From Marinobacter maroccanus (GTDB lineage Bacteria; Pseudomonadota; Gammaproteobacteria; Pseudomonadales; Oleiphilaceae), in assembly GCF_002933275.1 (NCBI RefSeq), contig NZ_PSSX01000015.1:42326-106325 (forward strand): 64,000 nt of DNA. The letters run 5' to 3'. Below the pieces are notes generated by a model that had not been told where the DNA came from, did no database searches, and saw only the letters and a list, made by a program, of their open reading frames with translations. Shown in pieces: positions 17,044 to 28,137 of this stretch (position 1 is the first letter of the stretch; each line of letters starts with the position of its first letter). Position numbers and translations under genes: made by a program.

Positions 17044-19599
17044 TCAAACCCAGAGCATGGCGCCCATTTCCAGCGGATGGGTCAGCGATTCATGGTACGG
17101 ATACATCCGCAACCTGAGGGTCTGCAAGCCAGGATAGGGTGGCTGCACACGGGTGGCGAACACGGTTCGGCCCTCCGCTTCACTTTCCCTCTCCAGAAAG
17201 AAACTGTCAGGCCCGGGGCTGCCGTGGGTTCCGGTGCATTCAGGGCTGACCAGGCATTCCACGCGAACATCAGCCGCTGACAGGCCATTGAGCGCTGCCT
17301 CTACCCGAAGCTCCACGGCACCGTTGTGGGGACACGAGGACTTCACGCAGCCAACCACTCGCAACTCCACACCAGGCCAGGCCTGCCGAACCCTCGCTTT
17401 CCAGTCTGCCAGCGCGACAGCGACCTGGCCGCCCTCGGCCATCAGTAGCGCACCCTGTTGCGACGCCGGCTGGTAATAATTGTTCACGTAGTCCATCACC
17501 ATGCGCTGGGCGTTGAACCGGGGCGTTATGGATTTCATGGAGGCCTTGGAGCGCTTCACCCAGCCCTTGGAAAACCCCTGGGACGCGCGATCGTAATACA
17601 GGGGCACAACTTCGAATTCGATCAGGTCGATCAGGTCCCGGGCTTCCTCTTCGTTCCGGAACTCTGGATCCAGCTCGGTATCCCTGGGCGGAATGCCCCA
17701 ACCGTTCTTGCCGTTGTAGCCTTCTCCCCACCAGCCATCGAGTACGCTGAGATTAAGGGCTCCGTTCAGGGCGGCTTTTTCACCAGAGGTGCCGCTGGCT
17801 TCCTTCGGATATTCCGGCGTGTTCAGCCACACATCCACACCACTGAGCAGGCGCCGGGCCATGGCCTGGTCATAATCCTCCAGCAGAATCAGGTGTCCCA
17901 TCAATGAGGGGTGCATCGACAGGTCATGGATAACCTTGATCAACTGCTGACCGGGCTTGTCTTTCGGGTGGGCCTTACCGGCGAAAACCAGCACTACCGG
18001 CCGGTCCTGATTGGTAAGAATCCGCTCCAACCGCTCCAGATCGGCAAAAATCAGGGTCGCGCGCTTGTACGTGGCGAACCGTCTGGCAAAACCGATGACC
18101 AGGGTGTCTTTTTCGGAGGAGATCAGCTGACGAGTCATCCGGTCTGTCACGGAGTGGCCGGTGCCATTGCGTTTATGCTGGCGTTTCAGGCGACGGACAA
18201 TGTATTCGCCCATTTGCTGTTTTAGCGCCTTGTGTACGCTCCAGTAGTGATAGTCCGGAATCTGGTCGATAAATTCCCAGAAATCCGGATTTCTCAGCTC
18301 GCTCTTCCAGGTGGGCGCCTGTATATCAAACAGACTGGACCATTCCGGCGCAAGAAAGGTGGGCACGTGCACGCCATTGGTGATGTAGCCGATGGGGTTT
18401 TCTGCCGGCGGCACCTGGGGCCAGATATCGCCTTCCATCATCGAAGCGACGCCTCCATGAATACGGCTGACACCGTTATGGTACCGAGAGCCACGCAGCC
18501 CAAGGCTGGTCATGTTGAAGCTGTCGCCACCATCTTTTGCACCCAACGCGAACACCTTCTGGAAATCCAGCCCGGCTTCTTCCAGATATCTACCAAGAGC
18601 GTGATGAACCAGAGCTCTCGGGAAGATGTCGTGCCCGGCCGGTACCGGTGTATGGGTGGTAAACAGGGTAGCGCCGGCAACAGCTTCCAACGCTGATTCA
18701 AAGCCAAGCTCCGAGTTCATCATGGTATTTCGGCAGCGTTCGAGGATCTGGAACGCGGCATGGCCTTCGTTGATGTGCCAGACGGTCGGCTTCAGGCCCA
18801 ATGCTTCCAGGACCCGCGTTCCGCCGATGCCAAGCAGCATTTCCTGGCCGATACGGGTTGATTCGTCGCCACCATACAGTTGGAGCGTAAGATCCTGATC
18901 CTCGGGGCCGTTTTCCTCGGTATTGCTATCCAGCAGATACAGACGGATATGACCAACCCGTGCCTCCCAGACCCGTGCCACCACGTCGCGGTCAGGGAAG
19001 GGAACGGAGACCTTTAGCACATTGCCGTCGATTTCCACCGGCGTGATGGGGAGTTCATCACTGGAATGGGACTGATAGCGCGCAATTTGTTGACCGTGGG
19101 CATCGATACTCTGGATAAAGTAGCCCTGCCGATACAGAAGCCCGACGGCCACAAAGGGCAGAGCTAGATCACTGGCGGCCTTGCAGTGATCCCCGGCCAG
19201 GATGCCGAGACCACCGGAATAGATTGGAAAACTCTCGTGGAAACCGAACTCGGCGCAGAAGTAGGCCACCAGGGCCTGCTCCGGGTCCAGCTTCTCCGTC
19301 ACTTCAGGGCCGGGGCCGGCCTCAAGATAGGCATCGTAGCTGCTCAGCACCCGGCGATACTCGGCCAGGAACGCCCGGTCTTCGGAGGCTTCATTGAGCC
19401 GGTCCTGGGCAACCCGGCGCAGGAAAAGCTTGGGGTTGTGCTCCACCTTTTGCCAGAGCCGGAGATCGATCCGGGCGAAGAGGCTGCGCACGCCGTGGTC
19501 CCAGCTATAGAACAGGTCGTTGGCAAGCTCTTCCAGCCGTTCCAATGGTTCTGGAATCAGGGGATGGGCTTCAAGTCGGAATTCCGTTGCTTTATGCAT
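17044..19599 (-). CDS. glgP: Alpha-glucan (glycogen) phosphorylase, first copy
   Basis: Degrades alpha-1,4-glucan to glucose-1-phosphate. About 851 residues of the DUF3417-containing bacterial phosphorylase type: an N-terminal segment of about 100 residues (L-A-N-D-L-F-Y-S-W-D-H-G), then the GT35 catalytic core with the PLP-lysine region G-T-S-G-E-K-A-A-L-N-G. A C-terminal domain of about 140 residues is probably a carbohydrate-binding beta domain. The start at 19599 is chosen because GGAGG sits 8 bp before this ATG; an ATG at 19632 has no such support. Third gene of glgB-glgA-glgP. A second, divergent paralogue lies at 28939. Confidence 0.93.
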   Translation of the reverse strand: MHKATEFRLEAHPLIPEPLERLEELANDLFYSWDHGVRSLFARIDLRLWQKVEHNPKLFLRRVAQDRLNEASEDRAFLAEYRRVLSSYDAYLEAGPGPEVTEKLDPEQALVAYFCAEFGFHESFPIYSGGLGILAGDHCKAASDLALPFVAVGLLYRQGYFIQSIDAHGQQIARYQSHSSDELPITPVEIDGNVLKVSVPFPDRDVVARVWEARVGHIRLYLLDSNTEENGPEDQDLTLQLYGGDESTRIGQEMLLGIGGTRVLEALGLKPTVWHINEGHAAFQILERCRNTMMNSELGFESALEAVAGATLFTTHTPVPAGHDIFPRALVHHALGRYLEEAGLDFQKVFALGAKDGGDSFNMTSLGLRGSRYHNGVSRIHGGVASMMEGDIWPQVPPAENPIGYITNGVHVPTFLAPEWSSLFDIQAPTWKSELRNPDFWEFIDQIPDYHYWSVHKALKQQMGEYIVRRLKRQHKRNGTGHSVTDRMTRQLISSEKDTLVIGFARRFATYKRATLIFADLERLERILTNQDRPVVLVFAGKAHPKDKPGQQLIKVIHDLSMHPSLMGHLILLEDYDQAMARRLLSGVDVWLNTPEYPKEASGTSGEKAALNGALNLSVLDGWWGEGYNGKNGWGIPPRDTELDPEFRNEEEARDLIDLIEFEVVPLYYDRASQGFSKGWVKRSKASMKSITPRFNAQRMVMDYVNNYYQPASQQGALLMAEGGQVAVALADWKARVRQAWPGVELRVVGCVKSSCPHNGAVELRVEAALNGLSAADVRVECLVSPECTGTHGSPGPDSFFLERESEAEGRTVFATRVQPPYPGLQTLRLRMYPYHESLTHPLEMGAMLWV

Positions 19600-19631
19600 G
19601 TTGGTTGCCTCCAGGCGGGCAAACGCTCGCA

Positions 19632-21095
19632 CTAATCCAGCTGTTGTTGGTCACGTTCTTTGAGAATGCGCTGATACAGCTCGCCATAGGTGCGAGCCCG
19701 CTGTTTCCAGGAATAGTCGATTGCCATACCGTTTTCCTGCAACCGTCGCCACTGCTTGCGCTTTTCGAAAACCTCCAGCGCCCGGTTTACGGTAGCGATC
19801 AGTGAATCGGCGCTGGCGCCGGTAAAAATGAACCCGTTGGCCTTGTCGACTCCAACGTCCTGAGGGTCCTGAACTGTATCGGCCAGTCCGCCAACACCGT
19901 GCACCACCGGAATGGTGCCGTACCGGAGGCTGTACATCTGGTTGAGCCCGCAGGGTTCGAATCTCGAAGGCATCAGGAACAGGTCGCAGCCGGCCGTGAT
20001 GCGATGGGACAGCCCCTCGTTATAGCCCAGGGTGAGGGACATCTGCCCCGGCCATTGTCGTGCCAGTTGTTTCAGGGGGTCCTCGTAACGGGCCTCTCCG
20101 GAACCGAGAATGACAAACTGGCAGCCCTGGTCGAGCAAAGCCGGCATCACGGACACCAGCCAGTCCACCCCTTTCTGTTCCACCAGTCGACCAATAAAAC
20201 CCAGTAACGGGCCGCCGTTTACCTCCAGGCCAAGCTCTTGCTGGAGATTGGCCTGGCACTGGGCCTTGTTCTTGAGGTGATCCCGGCCGTAGTGAAAGGC
20301 CAGTTCCGGATCTTCCTCCGGGTTCCAGACCCGGGTATCGATGCCGTTGAGAATGCCGGTCAATGCGTGTTGCCTGTGCCGAAGCAGGCCATCAAGACCG
20401 TTGCCGAATTCCGGACTCTGTATCTCGCGAGCATAGGTAGGACTCACGGTGGTGATCCGGTCACTGAACACCAGTCCGCCTTTAATGAACGAAAGCTGGC
20501 CGTAGAATTCAAGCCGCTCAAGACTCCAGAGTGAGTCAGGCAGACCCAGGGCACGGAACGTCTCGTGGGAGAACAGCCCCTGATAGGCGAGGTTGTGAAT
20601 GGTAAACACGGTGCCGGGCCGGTCCTGGTAGGCTTCGAGGAACACCGGTATAAGCCCCGTTTGCCAGTCATTGCAGTGCACCAGATCTGGCCTCCAGTTC
20701 AAACCCGCTTCGCCCATGGCAATCATGGCACCCACTTTGCCAAACAACTCAAACCGGTGAGCGTTGTCCCACCAGTCTTTCCCTTCCTCGTTTTTGTAGG
20801 GGTTGCCCGGACGATCAAACAGGGGTGGGCAATCCACCAGCCAGAGTGTAACGGCGGTGCCTGGAAGTCGGGTCTGCCAAAGACTCACGTTATATTGGCC
20901 AAGCTGGAATCGGGCCTTTCTGCGGGAACCGGCCTTTCTGGCAGCCTTAACAGCGTCCGGGTAACCGGGTAAGAGAATCTGAACATCGTATTCCAGGCGG
21001 CAGAGCGCTTCCGGCAAGCTGGCAGAGACGTCGGCAAGACCGCCAGTCTTCACCAGTGGATAGACCTCACTGGTGGCAAAAAGAACCCGGATCAT
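19632..21095 (-). CDS. glgA: Glycogen synthase (ADP-glucose type)
   Basis: GT5 glycosyltransferase that extends glycogen from ADP-glucose. The N-terminal ADP-glucose loop K-T-G-G-L-A-D-V is at residues 16-23, and the C-terminal catalytic region [10 protein letters not shown] near residue 377 is intact. Length 487 is typical. Its ATG overlaps the glgB stop codon in an ATGA arrangement, so the two are translationally coupled. The substrate is produced by GlgC, encoded on the opposite arm. Confidence 0.96.
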   Translation of the reverse strand: MIRVLFATSEVYPLVKTGGLADVSASLPEALCRLEYDVQILLPGYPDAVKAARKAGSRRKARFQLGQYNVSLWQTRLPGTAVTLWLVDCPPLFDRPGNPYKNEEGKDWWDNAHRFELFGKVGAMIAMGEAGLNWRPDLVHCNDWQTGLIPVFLEAYQDRPGTVFTIHNLAYQGLFSHETFRALGLPDSLWSLERLEFYGQLSFIKGGLVFSDRITTVSPTYAREIQSPEFGNGLDGLLRHRQHALTGILNGIDTRVWNPEEDPELAFHYGRDHLKNKAQCQANLQQELGLEVNGGPLLGFIGRLVEQKGVDWLVSVMPALLDQGCQFVILGSGEARYEDPLKQLARQWPGQMSLTLGYNEGLSHRITAGCDLFLMPSRFEPCGLNQMYSLRYGTIPVVHGVGGLADTVQDPQDVGVDKANGFIFTGASADSLIATVNRALEVFEKRKQWRRLQENGMAIDYSWKQRARTYGELYQRILKERDQQQLD

Positions 21096-23011
21096 AACGC
21101 TGGCCTCAGGATGATCGCTCCCAGGGGTGGCAGGGTAAGTTCCACTGACCAGTCCCGGTTCATCCAGGGCTGCTGATCCGCTGGCATGGGATAGGGGTTA
21201 CCGAGGTTACTGCCACCGTAGTACTCGGAATCGGAATTGAATATTTCCCGCCAGTTGCCACCCTGGGGCAGCCCGATTCGGTAGTGGTGTCTGGGCATGG
21301 GGGTAAAATTCACCACAATCACAGAGGTTTCGCCTTTCGCCGTACGCTGGAAGCTGATCACAGACTGGGGTGAATCATGGCAATCGATCCAGTCGAACCC
21401 ATCCGGGGTGAAGCAGGCACCGTGCAGCGAGACTTCCCGCCGGTAGATGCCGTTCAGGTCCTGAACCAGTTTTTTGATGCCCTGGTGCTCGGGATACGCC
21501 AACAGTGACCAGTCCAGCTCCCGGGATTCGCTCCATTCCCGGCGCTGACCGAATTCACCGCCCATAAACAGCAGTTTGGCGCCCGGATAGCTGAACATAT
21601 AGGTAAATAGCACCCTTAATGTGGCTCGCTGCTGCCATTCGTCGCCGGTCATTTTGTTGATCAGGCTGCCTTTGCCATGAACTACCTCATCGTGAGACAG
21701 CGGCAGCAGAAAATTCTCAGAGAACGCATACAGCAGCCCGAAAGTCAGCTTGTCATGATGGTACTGGCGGTAAACCGGATCCTGCGCCAGATAATCCAGG
21801 GTGTCGTGCATCCACCCCATATTCCACTTCAGGTTGAACCCCAGGCCGCCAATTTCCGGCGGCCGAGTCACCCGTGGCCAGGATGTGGATTCTTCCGCAC
21901 ACACCAGCGTTCCGGGGAATCGACTCTGGCACACGCGGTTCAACTCTCGGAGAAACTCGATGGCTTCGAGGTTTTCATGGCCGCCATGTTCGTTGGGTAA
22001 CCACTCGCCTTCCTTGCGCGAATAGTTGAGGTAAAGCATGGAGGCCACCGCATCCACGCGTAGACCGTCGATATGAAAGGCATCCAGCCAGAAGAGTGCA
22101 CTGCCGATCAGGAAGTTCCGCACCTCATGCCGGCCATAATTGTAGATCAGGGTGCCCCAGTCCTGATGACGGCCCTTGCGAGGGTCTTCATGCTCATAGA
22201 GCGCGCTGCCATCAAATCGGGCGAGGGCGTGTTCATCGGTGGGGAAGTGGCCCGGAACCCAGTCAAGGATCACGCCGATGTTGTGTCGGTGGCACTGGTC
22301 TACCAGATAGCGAAGATCGTCCGGGCTTCCAAAACGACTGGTCGGCGCGTAGTAGCCAGTGGTCTGGTAACCCCAGGACTCGTCCAGCGGGTGTTCAGTT
22401 ACCGGCAGAAGCTCAATGTGGGTAAAACCCAGCTCCAGTACATAGGGAATCAGCTGGTCCGCCAGCTCTCGATAGGTCAGCCACCGGCCGGACCCGTGAT
22501 GGCGCCAGGAGGCTGCGTGAACCTCATAGATAGAGATGGGAGAATCCTGCCAGTTCCATCGTCCCCGACGGGCAATCCAGTCACCGTCACTCCAGCCAAA
22601 GTGGCCGCGTTCGGTCACCACTGCGGCGGTAGACGGCCTCAATTCGAAGGCCTGCCCGTAGGGATCGGTTTTCAGAAGCTGATGGCCTTTCTCCGTGGTA
22701 ATAGCAAATTTGTAGAGGGCACCGGTGCCAATGCCGGGAATAAAGCAGGACCAGACACCGGTTCCATCGTGCAAAGCCAGTGGGTGGGAGCTGGAATTCC
22801 AATGGTTGAAATCCCCAGTAACGCTGACGGCCCTGGCGTGCGGTGCCCAAACCGCAAACCGGACTCCCTCAACGCCGCGGTTTTTGCAGACATGAGCCCC
22901 AAGCACATTGTAGATGTGCCAATGCCGGCCTTCGGCAAAGAGGTGGAGGTCGAATTCGCTGAGCGATGGGCTGTCCATAGACCGTGCTGTTCCTGACCAG
23001 GTGGAGCGCAT
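21092..23011 (-). CDS. glgB: 1,4-alpha-glucan branching enzyme
   Basis: GH13 enzyme introducing alpha-1,6 branches into glycogen. After a CBM48-type N-terminal domain (F-A-V-W-A-P-H-A-R near residue 53) comes the catalytic barrel, with the nucleophile in G-L-R-V-D-A-V and the acid in [16 protein letters not shown] follows. The start at 23011 is chosen because AAAGGA lies 8 bp upstream; an in-frame ATG at 23026 lacks a good site. About 639 residues, shorter than E. coli GlgB (728), which has an extra N-terminal domain. First gene of the leftward glycogen operon. Confidence 0.95.
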   Translation of the reverse strand: MRSTWSGTARSMDSPSLSEFDLHLFAEGRHWHIYNVLGAHVCKNRGVEGVRFAVWAPHARAVSVTGDFNHWNSSSHPLALHDGTGVWSCFIPGIGTGALYKFAITTEKGHQLLKTDPYGQAFELRPSTAAVVTERGHFGWSDGDWIARRGRWNWQDSPISIYEVHAASWRHHGSGRWLTYRELADQLIPYVLELGFTHIELLPVTEHPLDESWGYQTTGYYAPTSRFGSPDDLRYLVDQCHRHNIGVILDWVPGHFPTDEHALARFDGSALYEHEDPRKGRHQDWGTLIYNYGRHEVRNFLIGSALFWLDAFHIDGLRVDAVASMLYLNYSRKEGEWLPNEHGGHENLEAIEFLRELNRVCQSRFPGTLVCAEESTSWPRVTRPPEIGGLGFNLKWNMGWMHDTLDYLAQDPVYRQYHHDKLTFGLLYAFSENFLLPLSHDEVVHGKGSLINKMTGDEWQQRATLRVLFTYMFSYPGAKLLFMGGEFGQRREWSESRELDWSLLAYPEHQGIKKLVQDLNGIYRREVSLHGACFTPDGFDWIDCHDSPQSVISFQRTAKGETSVIVVNFTPMPRHHYRIGLPQGGNWREIFNSDSEYYGGSNLGNPYPMPADQQPWMNRDWSVELTLPPLGAIILRPAL

Positions 23012-23181
23012 TTGGCGTCCTTTCATTGGACGCGAACGGGCCTGTTTAAAAAATGACCCAAAACAAGTTTACGTCATAATTCCGTGATAGTGTTCTAATA
23101 TAGTTTAAGGCGTCAAAAACGTGGCAAACCCTAGCGGTTGAAAGACCGGTTACAGGGAAGGTTTTCTTCAGGGAAGCAGCT
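23012..23181. promoter_or_regulatory. Divergent glgB/glgC promoter region
   Basis: This gap separates the two arms of the glycogen locus and must contain both promoters. An A/T-rich stretch from 23042 to 23106 includes TAATAT at about 23096, a possible -10 element for the glgC arm, without a convincing -35. No operator was recognised. Confidence 0.35.
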
Positions 23182-24447
23182 ATGCAAACGGCCAAGCGTT
23201 TCGTCAGTCGACTCACTCGTCAGACTCTTGCGCTGGTACTTGCCGGGGGACGGGGCTCCCGCCTCCATGACCTCACCAAATGGCGTGCCAAACCGGCGGT
23301 GCCTTTTGGCGGCAAGTTCCGGATCATCGATTTTCCACTTTCCAATTGCATCAATTCTGGCATCGGCCAGGTTGGCGTGATCACCCAATACAAATCCCAC
23401 TCCCTGATACGCCATATTCAGCGAGGCTGGGGCTTCCTCCGAGGGGAACTGGACGAATTCGTCGAGCTGTTGCCGGCACAGCAGCGCATTGAAACCTCCT
23501 GGTATGAGGGTACAGCGGATGCCGTCCTGCAAAATCTGGATATCATCCGCAGCCACCGGCCCGAGTATGTGCTGATTCTGGCAGGCGACCATGTCTACAA
23601 GATGGATTATGGCACCATGCTGGCCCATCACGTGGAGAACGATGCCGATATCACTGTGGGCTGTATTGAGGTACCCCTGGACGAGGCCTCCGCATTCGGC
23701 GTTATGTCGGTGGACGATGAACTCCGGGTTACAGAATTCGTGGAGAAGCCGGAGCAGCCCAAGCCGATGCCGGGCCAACCCGGCAAGGCGCTGGCTTCCA
23801 TGGGCATCTATGTGTTCAGCACTCAGGTGCTTTTTGATGAACTGATGCGCGACCAGCAGCTCGACGGCGAATCTTCCCACGATTTTGGTAAGGATATTAT
23901 TCCTTCCGTGATAAAGCGCCTGCGGGTAGTTGCCTTCCCGTTCCGCAATCCGGTCCAGAACAAACCGGCCTATTGGCGGGACGTTGGTACCATTGATGCA
24001 CTCTGGCAGGCGAACCTTGAGCTGATCGGCATCAGCCCGGAACTGAACCTCTACGATTCCCACTGGCCGATATGGACCTACCAGGAGCAACTGCCACCGG
24101 CAAAATTCGTGTTCGACGACGACAATAGACGGGGGATGGCAGTGGATTCCATGGTCGCGGGGGGCTGCATTGTCTCCGGCGCATCGGTGAAGCATTCTCT
24201 TCTATTCTCGCAAGTTAAGGTCCACTCTTTCAGTGAAGTATCAGACTCTGTCATTTACCCCGATGTAGACATTGGCCGCCATTGCCATATCCGCAATGCT
24301 CTGATTGATCGCGGTTGCCGAATTCCGGAGGGCACACGCATCGGGTTTGATGCGGTAGAAGATCAGAAACGGTTTCATGTTTCCCCCAAAGGAGTTGTGC
24401 TGATCACGCCCGAGATGCTTGAGCAGGATTACCCCCATGGCCTCTGA
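23182..24447 (+). CDS. glgC: Glucose-1-phosphate adenylyltransferase
   Basis: Makes ADP-glucose from glucose-1-phosphate and ATP, the committed step of glycogen synthesis. The nucleotide-binding loop L-A-G-G-R-G-S-R-L is near residues 19-27, the catalytic region [10 protein letters not shown] near 134-143, and the sugar-phosphate loop V-E-K-P near 189. The C-terminal third is a left-handed beta-helix. Length 421 is standard. A GGGA-containing site precedes the ATG. Its last 11 bp overlap the GH57 gene start. Confidence 0.96.
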   Translation: MQTAKRFVSRLTRQTLALVLAGGRGSRLHDLTKWRAKPAVPFGGKFRIIDFPLSNCINSGIGQVGVITQYKSHSLIRHIQRGWGFLRGELDEFVELLPAQQRIETSWYEGTADAVLQNLDIIRSHRPEYVLILAGDHVYKMDYGTMLAHHVENDADITVGCIEVPLDEASAFGVMSVDDELRVTEFVEKPEQPKPMPGQPGKALASMGIYVFSTQVLFDELMRDQQLDGESSHDFGKDIIPSVIKRLRVVAFPFRNPVQNKPAYWRDVGTIDALWQANLELIGISPELNLYDSHWPIWTYQEQLPPAKFVFDDDNRRGMAVDSMVAGGCIVSGASVKHSLLFSQVKVHSFSEVSDSVIYPDVDIGRHCHIRNALIDRGCRIPEGTRIGFDAVEDQKRFHVSPKGVVLITPEMLEQDYPHGL

Positions 24448-26164
24448 CACAAAAACACCGGTTGTACTTTGCTGGCACATGCACCAGCCGTCCTATCAGG
24501 ATATGCGCACCAATCAGTTCCTGTTCCCCTGGGTATACCTGCACACCATCAAGGACTACAGCGACATGGCGGCGCATCTGGAAGCGAATCCGGACGCCAG
24601 GGCGGTGGTCAATTTCGCGCCTGTTCTGCTTGAGCAGATCGAGACCTACCTGGTGCAGATAGAACGGTGGCGCCATGGCGCCGGAGAGATCGGCGATCCT
24701 CTGCTGTCCGCATTGGTTGCCGAGGAGCTGCCGGAAACCGGCACACCAGCCTTTCTGGGCCTGATGGAAAAGTCCCTGCGGGCCAATCGGGAGCGCATCA
24801 TTAACCGCTATCCCGCATACGCACGACTGGCAGAGCTGGCCGAGCTCTACCGCGCGAAACCGGAACTTCAGAGATACATTTCGGGCCGTCTGTTGTCCGA
24901 TCTGTTGGTCTGGTACCACATCGGCTGGATGGGGGAGACCATCCGCCGGAAAAGCCATTGCATTCAGAGCCTGCAGGAAAAAGGTCACAACTTCTCGATG
25001 GATGACCGGCGGGCACTGCTGGATGTGATCTTTGACGTTTTATCCGGTATCGGGCCCAGGTACCGTCATCTTGCCCAGAAAGGCCAGGTTGAACTCTCTG
25101 TCAGCCCCTATACCCATGCCATGCTGCCTTTGCTCATCGACCTGGCATCCGCCCGTGAGGCCATGCCAGACATTGTCTTGCCGGCCCACAGTCACTATCC
25201 GGGGGGTGAGGCGCGGGTTGGCTGGCAGCTCCAGCAAGCTAAAGCGGTGTTCCAGCGTTTCTTCGGCGTTGATCCATCCGGCTGCTGGGCATCCGAGGGC
25301 GGGCTCAGCCAGGCCACCCTGGGCTTGCTGGATGTCCATCAATTCCGTTGGACAGCCAGCGGGGATTCCGTGGTGCACAACAGTCTTCACCGGGCCAGGG
25401 AAACAGACCCGGAATTGCCGGATTACGGCATCCACCGGCCCTACACCTTTGGCGAATCGGGCACATCGGTGTTCTTCCGGGACGACGGCCTGTCCGACCT
25501 GATCGGATTTACCTACGCAGACTGGCACGCCAAGGACGCCGTGGGCGACCTGGTTCATCATATGGAAAACATCGCCCGGCAGGGCAAAGGCAAAACTCGG
25601 CACGTTATTTCCGTGATTATGGATGGCGAGAACGCCTGGGAATACTACCCGGAAAACGGGTTCCACTTTCTGGACGAATTGTATCGGGTGCTCGCAGACC
25701 ACCCTACGCTGCAACTGACCACTTACAGCGATCTGGTCGCGAGCCCGGTCACTGAGCCGGCTCATCTACCACACCTGGTAGCCGGAAGCTGGATTTACGG
25801 CACCTTCTCCACCTGGATTGGCGATCCGGACAAGAACCGTGCCTGGGATCTGCTGTGTGAAGCGAAAACCCACTTTGACCGGGTGATGGACAACGGCAGC
25901 CTCAACTCCGAACAAAAAGAGGCCGCCATGCAACAACTGGCGATCTGTGAAGGGTCCGACTGGTTCTGGTGGTTCGGCGACTACAACCCGGCCCAGATCG
26001 TCAGCGACTTCGAGCATCTGTACCGCCGCCACCTGGTGAACCTCTATGACATGATCGGGTACCCGGCACCGCCTTCGGTATTCCAGCAATTAAGCCAGGG
26101 CAGCGGAGAACCCGCCCGTGGCGGAACCATGCGGCCGGGACACGAAGCGGATAAACCGGCATGA
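24437..26164 (+). CDS. Glycoside hydrolase family 57 alpha-glucan-active enzyme
   Basis: GH57 enzyme of 575 residues acting on alpha-glucans (alpha-amylase, branching or glucanotransferase activity). The N-terminal family motif is H-M-H-Q-P. The nucleophile Glu is in C-W-A-S-E-G-G-L-S and the acid/base Asp in [12 protein letters not shown]. The start is ATG 24437, with AGGA 8 bp upstream, rather than an in-frame TTG 18 bp earlier. It overlaps glgC by 11 bp and malQ by 4 bp, implying a tightly coupled glgC-GH57-malQ operon. It could supply debranching or reshaping activity, since no glgX gene is present. Confidence 0.88.
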   Translation: MASDTKTPVVLCWHMHQPSYQDMRTNQFLFPWVYLHTIKDYSDMAAHLEANPDARAVVNFAPVLLEQIETYLVQIERWRHGAGEIGDPLLSALVAEELPETGTPAFLGLMEKSLRANRERIINRYPAYARLAELAELYRAKPELQRYISGRLLSDLLVWYHIGWMGETIRRKSHCIQSLQEKGHNFSMDDRRALLDVIFDVLSGIGPRYRHLAQKGQVELSVSPYTHAMLPLLIDLASAREAMPDIVLPAHSHYPGGEARVGWQLQQAKAVFQRFFGVDPSGCWASEGGLSQATLGLLDVHQFRWTASGDSVVHNSLHRARETDPELPDYGIHRPYTFGESGTSVFFRDDGLSDLIGFTYADWHAKDAVGDLVHHMENIARQGKGKTRHVISVIMDGENAWEYYPENGFHFLDELYRVLADHPTLQLTTYSDLVASPVTEPAHLPHLVAGSWIYGTFSTWIGDPDKNRAWDLLCEAKTHFDRVMDNGSLNSEQKEAAMQQLAICEGSDWFWWFGDYNPAQIVSDFEHLYRRHLVNLYDMIGYPAPPSVFQQLSQGSGEPARGGTMRPGHEADKPA

Positions 26165-27654
26165 CGTTAACCAACGCCAACGATCTGTTCAGTGTCAGGC
26201 GGGCGGGTGTCCTGCTGCATCCAACCTGCCTGCCGGGCTCCCTGGGTGTTCTGGGGGCCGGCGCACGCCGCTTCGTTGATTTCCTGGCGGCCAGTGGTAT
26301 TACCGTGTGGCAGACTCTGCCAATTGGCCCGACCCATCGGGATCTTTCCCCCTATCAATCCCTGAGCGCTCATGCCGGCAACCAGGATTTCATCGACCTG
26401 TCCGAATTGCTGCAGGCCGGCCTGCTGGCAGACACGGAACTGACACAGCCCATTGCCGAATCCCGCCAGCAGCTACTGGGCATTGCCGCCCAGCGGTTTT
26501 TTGATGGCAAGGAGGAAGCTCGGAACGGCCTTGATCTGGCCGGTTTCGAGGAATTCCGGGCAAAAAACGATTACTGGCTGGATGATTTCTGTCTGTTCTG
26601 TGCCATAAGGGAGGTTCAGGAGTCGCCGGGCTGGCTTCAATGGCCGGAGCCGCTGAGAGATCGCGACCCGACGGCGCTACAGGCGTTTATTGACCAGAAC
26701 CAGGCCCGGCTGGCCCGGATACGGTTTGAGCAGTTTCTGTTCAATCATCAGTGGCAGGCACTGCGCGATTATGCGCGGAGCAAGGGGGTCCTGCTGTTTG
26801 GTGACATTCCTATCTTCGTCGCCCACGACAGCGCCGATGTCTGGGCCAATCGACATCTGTTCAAACTCGACGACCGAGGTGACCCCACGGTTGTTGCCGG
26901 TGTCCCGCCGGATTATTTTTCAGCCGATGGACAGCACTGGGGGAACCCGCTCTATAACTGGCAGGTTATGGCGGAGGATGATTACCAGTGGTGGTTGGAA
27001 CGGCTCGAGAGCCAGCGTCACCTTTTCGACCTGATCCGGATTGATCACTTTCGAGGGCTTCAGGCCTATTGGGAAATTCCCGCCGAGGCGCCGGCACCAA
27101 GAAATGGCTATTGGGTTCCCGGGCCTGCGGATCATTTTCTACAGGCCTGCTTCAATCGGTTCCCGGATTTGCCGCTGGTTGCCGAAAACCTGGGCATCAT
27201 CAGCGACGATGTGGAAGAGCTTCGTAAACGGTTCCGGTTGCCGGGAATGACTGTGATGCAGTTTGGTTTCGACGGCAGCCCCAACAATCCACACCTTCTG
27301 CACAACCACCACACCCGGGATCTTGTCTACACCGGCACCCACGACAATGACACCACGTTGGGCTGGTACCAGAGCCTGGACGATCACACCCGGCGCTATG
27401 TGAATGATTACCTGGGAACCACCGGTGAAGGTATGCCATGGCCCATTATTGAGGCTTCTTTCCGGTCTGTTTGTTCTCTCGCTGTTGTGCCCATGCAGGA
27501 TTTTCTTGCGCTGGGAACAGAGGCGCGATTCAACACGCCGGGCACCATTACAAATAACTGGATTTGGGAACTGAACTGGAATTTTTCTGAGCAAGATCTG
27601 TCAAACCGTATCTCTGAAGCCGTACAGGAACATGGACGCCTTCCGCCGGACTGA
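26161..27654 (+). CDS. malQ: 4-alpha-glucanotransferase (amylomaltase)
   Basis: GH77 enzyme that disproportionates maltodextrins by transferring glucan segments. The nucleophile is in L-I-R-I-D-H-F-R-G, the acid/base in L-V-A-E-N-L-G and the third acidic residue in Y-T-G-T-H-D-N-D-T-T. Length 497 is typical of the short bacterial form. The ATG overlaps the GH57 stop (ATGA). It would recycle short oligosaccharides left by the phosphorylases. Confidence 0.94.
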   Translation: MTLTNANDLFSVRRAGVLLHPTCLPGSLGVLGAGARRFVDFLAASGITVWQTLPIGPTHRDLSPYQSLSAHAGNQDFIDLSELLQAGLLADTELTQPIAESRQQLLGIAAQRFFDGKEEARNGLDLAGFEEFRAKNDYWLDDFCLFCAIREVQESPGWLQWPEPLRDRDPTALQAFIDQNQARLARIRFEQFLFNHQWQALRDYARSKGVLLFGDIPIFVAHDSADVWANRHLFKLDDRGDPTVVAGVPPDYFSADGQHWGNPLYNWQVMAEDDYQWWLERLESQRHLFDLIRIDHFRGLQAYWEIPAEAPAPRNGYWVPGPADHFLQACFNRFPDLPLVAENLGIISDDVEELRKRFRLPGMTVMQFGFDGSPNNPHLLHNHHTRDLVYTGTHDNDTTLGWYQSLDDHTRRYVNDYLGTTGEGMPWPIIEASFRSVCSLAVVPMQDFLALGTEARFNTPGTITNNWIWELNWNFSEQDLSNRISEAVQEHGRLPPD

Positions 27655-27754
27655 ACATTTTTTGACCAGCATCAAAAAGGCGTTATCCAACCTTCGCTAT
27701 AAAACACAAGCAGTAGCAACAATTGGCGTTATTGATGAGTCACGAGGGGGAAAC

Positions 27755-28117
27755 ATGGAACACAGACTCAGTAAACGCGTACAGGGAAAGCTTGGCCTGT
27801 TGGTCTATAAACGGGGGATGCCGGTCGCAACCGGACAGATTCGGGATGCCTCCAAACGTGGGCTCTTCATTGCCACAGACTACACAGACGTTCAGTTAAA
27901 CCAGACCGTAGAACTGGAGTTTCGTTTTCCGGACACCCAGGAAAAGCGGTTTCGTCGGCTCAAGGCCCACGTAGTCCGGAAGTCAGACAAGGGACTGGGT
28001 GTCGACTTTGAAGGTGTTGAGAACGACGGTTTCACCATCTCATCACTGATGCATTGGCTGAAAAGCCACCATATTCCCGCTAACTACTTTCCAGTTCGCC
28101 GACAGCAAGCCTACTAA
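27755..28117 (+). CDS. PilZ domain protein
   Basis: Single-domain PilZ protein of 120 residues, probably a cyclic di-GMP receptor. It carries an N-terminal R-L-S-K-R-V segment and the beta-barrel motif D-A-S-K-R-G-L-F-I, corresponding to the D/N-x-S-x-x-G signature in the form D-A-S-x-x-G. The start at 27755 is supported by GAGGGGG 4 bp upstream; an in-frame upstream extension overlaps malQ and is rejected. It sits inside the glycogen arm, 100 bp after malQ, so cyclic di-GMP input to carbon storage is a possibility (inference). Confidence 0.78.
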   Translation: MEHRLSKRVQGKLGLLVYKRGMPVATGQIRDASKRGLFIATDYTDVQLNQTVELEFRFPDTQEKRFRRLKAHVVRKSDKGLGVDFEGVENDGFTISSLMHWLKSHHIPANYFPVRRQQAY

Positions 28118-28137
28118 ATTGGTCAGGGAGATCTCTC

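Noticed and set aside
17031..17061. Inverted repeat GCCATGC/GCATGGC between the esterase gene and glgP
   Set aside because: It overlaps the last codons of glgP, has a long loop and no T-run, so it is not called a terminator.
23131..24195. 354-codon leftward frame antisense to glgC
   Set aside because: Entirely opposite a certain glgC; composition is that of a frame shadow.
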